9,739 nt of DNA from assembly GCA_014860725.1 (NCBI GenBank), contig JACZJD010000531.1:1-9739 (forward strand), written 5' to 3'. This document shows positions 6,336-9,739 of the stretch, one piece after another (within the stretch, counting starts at the first letter, position 1; every line of letters begins with the position of its first letter). A program made the translations under genes and the position numbers. Source of the stretch: Aquamicrobium sp. (GTDB taxonomy: Bacteria > Pseudomonadota > Alphaproteobacteria > Rhizobiales > Rhizobiaceae). The notes under the pieces are model-generated. The model was not told where the DNA came from, ran no database searches, and saw only the letters and a list, made by a program, of their open reading frames with translations.

Positions 6336-6704
6336 CTATTCGTCCTTCACCGGCGTCGTGACGACGATGAAGGTCAGGTTGCCCAGCCCGCTGTTCCGGA
6401 TCGAATGCGGCACGCCGGGCGGGAGGAAGACGACGTCATGCCGCCGCACCACCCGCTTCTCGTCGCCGATCTCCATCAGCCCCTCGCCCTCGAGCACGTG
6501 GTAGACCTGCTCCTGCACCTTGTGCTGATGCTTCGCCACATAGGCCATCGGCGCATAGGTGGAGATGCGGTAGTCGAGCTGGCGCGAGCCGACCGTGTCG
6601 GGATGCACCAGCGCCTTCGACAGCGCGCCGCCGAAATGGTTGGGAAACTCCTGCCACGGCTCCTCGGCGATGTTGCGGATGCTGGCCTCGTAAGGCTTGC
6701 TCAT
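6336..6704 (-). CDS. Small single-domain cupin protein
   Basis: This 122-aa protein has one cupin beta-barrel (Cupin_2 type). Motif 1 is seen as H59-Q-H61...E65...EGEG (residues 59-75). Motif 2 is a perfect P-x-G-xx-H-xxx-N (P95, G97, H100, N104). H59, H61, E65 and H100 are the expected metal ligands, so metal binding is likely. The start is well supported: GGAGG with 7 nt to the ATG. It lies 27 nt after the ThDP enzyme gene and is the last gene of that operon. Cupins of this size include dioxygenases, isomerases, decarboxylases and sensor or storage proteins, so no reaction can be named. The context suggests a small catalytic or accessory step acting on an intermediate of the same pathway. 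Confidence 0.88.
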   Translation of the reverse strand: MSKPYEASIRNIAEEPWQEFPNHFGGALSKALVHPDTVGSRQLDYRISTYAPMAYVAKHQHKVQEQVYHVLEGEGLMEIGDEKRVVRRHDVVFLPPGVPHSIRNSGLGNLTFIVVTTPVKDE

Positions 6705-6731
6705 CGGTAGTCCTCCCTCATTGACCTCGTG

Positions 6732-8522
6732 TCAGTCGCGGTCGCCCGGCCGCCACGGCCCGCCGAACACCGGCTGCTTCGGCGGGATCGGCGGCAATTC
6801 CCACGCGCCGGTCGCCGGCGGGCGGATGTTGGCGTCGACATGGACGTCGATCAGCGCCGGCCGGTTGGCCGCAACCGCCTTTTCGAGCACGCCGGCGAAA
6901 TCCTGCGAGCGGGTGACGGTGTAGCCGTCGACGCCCGCCGCGCGCGCCCAGGCGGCGAAGTCGGGGTTGTACGGTTCCCGGTTGGGCCCGTGGTAGAAGC
7001 CGGTGCCGTATTCGCGGCCGTCGAAATAGGCGTATTGCAGGTCGCGGATCGCGCCCCAGGCAAAGTTGTTCCACACCACCCAGACGACCGGGATGTCGTA
7101 TTCCACCGCCGTGCACAGCACGTGCGGCACCATGGTGAAGCCGCCGTCGCCGCAGATCGACACGACCGGCCGGTCGGGTGCGGCGAGCTTGGCGCCGAGC
7201 GCCGAGCTCGGGCCGAAGCCCATGCCGGAATAGCCCCAGGTGTTGAGCATCGACTGCGGCCGCCGTGCCTGCCAGAACTGCATGAACCAGTTGTGGTGGA
7301 TGCCGGAATCGAGCGTGACGATGGCGTCGTCGGGCAGCACCGCGCGGCAGTCGGCGACGATGCGCTCGGGCCGGATCGGCGCCGAATGCGTCTCGAAGCC
7401 CGGCCGGATGAAGTCCTCCCACTCGGCCCGCCAGCCGGCGATGTCCTGATGCCAGGCGCGCAGGCGCGGGCCGGCGGGAACGCTGCGCGCATCGACCCCC
7501 GCGAGGAGCTGGCGCAGGAAGGTGCGCGCATCGGCGAGGATCGCAAGGTCGGGCGGATAGTTGCGGCCGAGCTCGGCATGGTCGAGATCGACATGGACGA
7601 GCCGCGTCTGCGGGAAGTTCCACGAATAGCCCGGAATCCACGACGAGGCGGAACGGTCGTCGAAACGCACGCCGACGGCGAGCACGAGATCGGCATGGCG
7701 GCCGGCCTGGTTGGCGGGATAGGCGCCGTTGCGGCCGATGAAGCCCAGCGACAGCTCGTTGCGCATGTCGATCGTGCCCATGCCGTTGGGCGACGAGATC
7801 ACGGGCACCGACAGGCGCTCGGCCAGCGCCGTCAGCTCCCTGCCCGCCTCCGACAGCGTCACGCCGTGGCCGACGAAGATGACTGGCCGCTCGGCGGCGA
7901 GCAGCCAGTCGAGCACGGTCGCGACGTCGTCGGGCGACGCGCCGCTGCGGCGGGTGCCGAAGCCGTTCCACGGCGCCTCCTCCTTCACTTCGGCGCTCTC
8001 GACGAAGAGGTTGTAGGGCACGTCGAGATTGACCGGGCCGGGGCGGCCCGTGGTCATGGTCTGGGCGGCCTGCCGCATGGCGAGCGGCAGCATCTCCACG
8101 CGCGTCGGCTGGAAGCTGCGCTTCACCACCGGGCGGATGACGTTGTTGAAATCCGCCTGATGATGCTGGTTCAGTTCCTGGAACGGGCCGCGGTTGAACT
8201 GCGAGGTCGGCACGTTGGCGGTGATGGAGAACACGGCCGAGGAATCGGTCTGCGCCACGGCGAGACCCATGATGAGGTTGGCCGAACCGGGGCCCGTCGA
8301 GGTGAGCGTGGCGGCCGGCCTGTGGCTGACGCGGAAGAAGCCGTCGGCCATGTGGGCTGCGGTCTGCTCGTGGCGCGGCGAGACGAGCTTCACCTCGTCG
8401 CGCACCTCGTAGAGTGAATCGAGCAGCCCGACATTGCCGTGGCCGCAGATGCCGAAGACATAAGGCATCTTCTCCTTGACGAGGAACTCGGCGATCAGGT
8501 CGCCACCCTTGCGCATTGCCAT
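6732..8522 (-). CDS. Thiamine-diphosphate-dependent enzyme, acetolactate synthase-like superfamily
   Basis: This 596-aa protein has the three-domain POX/AHAS layout: pyrimidine-binding domain (about 4-170), central domain (about 195-330) and diphosphate-binding domain (about 395-555). The cofactor-activating Glu is E52 in SPRHEQTAAHMADG. The ThDP/Mg motif runs from GDG at about 458 to NN at about 485. The stretch FGICGHGNVG (H28) replaces the PGG-type loop of true acetolactate synthases. A GHGN stretch occurs, from memory, in IolD-type C-C hydrolases, so a cleaving enzyme (decarboxylase, lyase or dione hydrolase) is at least as likely as an acetolactate synthase. No small regulatory subunit gene lies nearby, which also argues against valine/isoleucine synthesis. 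ATG 8522 is chosen because GGAGG lies 8 nt before it; an ATG-like start at 8573 would overlap the upstream gene. The gene follows the flavoprotein stop after 16 nt. Other candidates: benzoylformate-decarboxylase-like or sulfoacetaldehyde-acetyltransferase-like enzymes. Confidence 0.92.
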   Translation of the reverse strand: MAMRKGGDLIAEFLVKEKMPYVFGICGHGNVGLLDSLYEVRDEVKLVSPRHEQTAAHMADGFFRVSHRPAATLTSTGPGSANLIMGLAVAQTDSSAVFSITANVPTSQFNRGPFQELNQHHQADFNNVIRPVVKRSFQPTRVEMLPLAMRQAAQTMTTGRPGPVNLDVPYNLFVESAEVKEEAPWNGFGTRRSGASPDDVATVLDWLLAAERPVIFVGHGVTLSEAGRELTALAERLSVPVISSPNGMGTIDMRNELSLGFIGRNGAYPANQAGRHADLVLAVGVRFDDRSASSWIPGYSWNFPQTRLVHVDLDHAELGRNYPPDLAILADARTFLRQLLAGVDARSVPAGPRLRAWHQDIAGWRAEWEDFIRPGFETHSAPIRPERIVADCRAVLPDDAIVTLDSGIHHNWFMQFWQARRPQSMLNTWGYSGMGFGPSSALGAKLAAPDRPVVSICGDGGFTMVPHVLCTAVEYDIPVVWVVWNNFAWGAIRDLQYAYFDGREYGTGFYHGPNREPYNPDFAAWARAAGVDGYTVTRSQDFAGVLEKAVAANRPALIDVHVDANIRPPATGAWELPPIPPKQPVFGGPWRPGDRD

Positions 8523-8540
8523 TTTCCGAACCTCCTCCTC
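8523..8540 (-). promoter_or_regulatory. Ribosome binding site of the ThDP enzyme overlapping the flavoprotein stop
   Basis: The minus strand reads TGAGGAGGAGGTT around the flavoprotein stop codon (TGA 8539-8541), so a long GAGGAGGAGG site begins inside the stop itself and ends 8 nt before the ATG at 8522. This fixes the start of the ThDP gene and implies coupled translation of the two genes. Confidence 0.7.
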
Positions 8541-9739
8541 AGTTCCGTTCGCCGGCCGCATGGTGGGCCGCAATCCAGCCGAATGTCATGCCTTGGCCGA
8601 GCTGCGCGCCCGCCCCGGGATACTCGCCGCCGAAGGCGGACTGCATGTCGTTGCCGCAGACATAGAGGCCGGGGACCGGCTTCCCGTCGCGGTCGAGCAC
8701 GCGCGCGTTCACGTCCGCGCGCAGGCCCCGGCTGGTGCCGAGCGGCGTCGGCACGATCTCGACGGCATAGAAAGGCGGCGCCGCGACCGGCCCGACGCAG
8801 GCGTTGGGCCGGACATCGGGATCGCCCCCGGCCCTGTCGTAGATCGACTCGCCCTTGCCGAACTCCGTATCCTTGCCGGTTGCGGCGGCGTTGTTCCAGC
8901 GCTCCACGGTTGCGGCGAGCGCGTCGGCGGGAACGCCGATCCGCGCCGACAGCCCGGAGATGGAATCCGCCTCCTTGAGATATCCGTTGCGGACATAGCG
9001 CCGGAGGCTCGGGCTGCGCGGCCGGATCAGGCCCAGCCCGTAACGCCGGATGAAGGCCCGGTCGCAGACGAGCCAGGCCGGAACCGCCCCCGACGCATAC
9101 ATGGCGCGCACGAACTCGTGGTAGGAGACGGCCTCGTTGACGAAGCGCCGGCCCGTGCGGTCGACCGCGATGAGGCCGGGCTTCGGCCGGTCGAGCACGA
9201 TGTGCGGCCACACGGCGGTCGAGCCGTCCGGCCGGGTCATCACCGAGCCCGGGAACCAGAAGGCATTGTCGAGCCCCGACGGGCCGAGCGTGCCGCCGGC
9301 GGCGAGCGCCAGCGCAATGGTGCTGCCGTCGCAGCCGGGCGCGGCCGGGCTGTGGTCGGGCGTCGGCTTCGGCAGCTGCTCCTCGCGCCATTGCCAACTG
9401 GCCGGATAGCCGCCGCCGGCCATGACCACGCCGCGGCAGGCATGAGCCGTTCGCTCGATACCGTCATGCGCAAAGCGTACGCCGGTGACCCGGCCGTCCT
9501 CAACCACGAGGCTGTGCGGCGTCGCGACTGTCAACACCTCGACTCCGGCGTCGCGGCAGCGGGAAAAAAGCCGGGCGACGAGCGCGTTGCCCAGCACCAG
9601 CCGCGTGCCGCGGCGGTGGCGGAGCCGATCCATGAGATAGCGCGCGACCAGCCTGAGGCCGAGCCATGCGGCGCGCGGCGCGCGGCCGGCGCGCAGCAGC
9701 TCAGCCGCCTCGGCGCGCGTCAGCATCATGCCGCCGAAC
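8539..9739 (-). CDS. FAD-dependent oxidoreductase, fumarate reductase / 3-ketosteroid dehydrogenase-like (N-terminus off window)
   Basis: About 400 C-terminal residues are visible; the frame is open to the right edge (preceding residues F-G-G), so the start and the N-terminal Rossmann GxGxxG are missing. FAD_binding_2 features visible are: a segment for late FAD contacts (GVEVLTVATPHSLVVEDGRVTGVRF, then CRGVVMAGGGYPAS), the substrate or capping domain with DRTGRRFVNEAVSYHEF (about 9117-9170), and the family ending PVPGLYVCGNDMQSAFGGEYPGAGAQLGQGMTFGWIAAHHAA, where Gly-rich residues close over the flavin. No haem or FMN domain is visible. Enzymes of this fold oxidise C-C bonds next to a carbonyl (delta-1 or delta-4 ketosteroid dehydrogenases) or reduce fumarate-like double bonds; direction and substrate cannot be told. 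It is upstream of and coupled to the ThDP enzyme, suggesting successive steps. ATG codons at 9729 and 9726 are probably internal, since the family normally has 100 or more residues before this point. Confidence 0.88.
   Translation of the reverse strand, partial: FGGMMLTRAEAAELLRAGRAPRAAWLGLRLVARYLMDRLRHRRGTRLVLGNALVARLFSRCRDAGVEVLTVATPHSLVVEDGRVTGVRFAHDGIERTAHACRGVVMAGGGYPASWQWREEQLPKPTPDHSPAAPGCDGSTIALALAAGGTLGPSGLDNAFWFPGSVMTRPDGSTAVWPHIVLDRPKPGLIAVDRTGRRFVNEAVSYHEFVRAMYASGAVPAWLVCDRAFIRRYGLGLIRPRSPSLRRYVRNGYLKEADSISGLSARIGVPADALAATVERWNNAAATGKDTEFGKGESIYDRAGGDPDVRPNACVGPVAAPPFYAVEIVPTPLGTSRGLRADVNARVLDRDGKPVPGLYVCGNDMQSAFGGEYPGAGAQLGQGMTFGWIAAHHAAGERN

Noticed and set aside
5250..6361. Alternative frames across the LysR gene on both strands (282 and 362 codons)
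   Set aside because: Both are Arg/Ala/His-rich frames lacking domains, while the LysR frame has a textbook HTH and effector domain.
6729..8417. Plus-strand 562-codon frame opposite the ThDP gene
   Set aside because: It is a shadow of the ThDP gene: compositional bias only, and no recognisable domain.
8523..8573. Start of the ThDP enzyme at 8573
   Set aside because: It would overlap the end of the flavoprotein gene, and the extra residues are not family-like; the strong GAGGAGG points to ATG 8522.
8495..9397. Second minus-strand frame of 300 codons within the flavoprotein
   Set aside because: It is a +1 shadow of the flavoprotein frame; its product is Arg/Pro/Ala-rich and the real frame carries the FAD-family C-terminus.
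1..9739. tRNA, rRNA, CRISPR, transposase or integration site
   Set aside because: Reading both strands showed no cloverleaf-like sequence, repeat-spacer array, transposase-like protein or flanking direct repeats.

Overview
This is a high-GC stretch of densely packed genes with short spacers, ATGA-type overlaps and many Shine-Dalgarno sites of the GGAGG type. The protein sequences and the type of catabolic cluster suggest an alphaproteobacterium, probably Hyphomicrobiales (Rhizobiales). That placement is inference from style, since no rRNA or other marker is present.

Layout, right to left along the minus strand. (1) The 3' part of an FAD-dependent oxidoreductase of the fumarate-reductase/3-ketosteroid-dehydrogenase fold (8539-9739, N-terminus off the window), a thiamine-diphosphate enzyme of the acetolactate-synthase superfamily (6732-8522) and a small cupin (6336-6704) form one tight operon with 16- and 27-nt gaps. 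(2) A LysR-type regulator (5280-6251) lies on the plus strand, convergent with the cupin and divergent from the next operon. (3) A second minus-strand operon encodes a branched-chain-amino-acid-type (HAAT) ABC importer: a periplasmic binding protein with a twin-arginine signal (3821-5092), the permease LivH (2877-3767), and a single 845-residue reading frame holding LivM, LivG and LivF fused in that order (343-2880). It ends with the start of an aldehyde dehydrogenase that runs off the left edge (1-319).

How it may work together (inference): the importer brings in a small carboxylate-like substrate. The flavoprotein dehydrogenates or reduces it, the ThDP enzyme cleaves a C-C bond next to a carbonyl, and the aldehyde dehydrogenase oxidises the aldehyde formed. 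The LysR protein would switch on the transporter operon from a perfect TATAAG-N5-CTTATA palindrome in the 172-187-bp divergent spacer. The substrate cannot be read from the sequence.

The most unusual points are the LivM-LivG-LivF triple fusion, the operator geometry (palindrome centred near -64 of a candidate promoter), an intercistronic hairpin just after the binding-protein gene, and a ThDP enzyme with a GHGN motif near its N-terminus beside a flavoprotein and an aldehyde dehydrogenase. No tRNA, rRNA, CRISPR array, insertion sequence or attachment site was seen. No gene-free stretch exceeds 300 bases.
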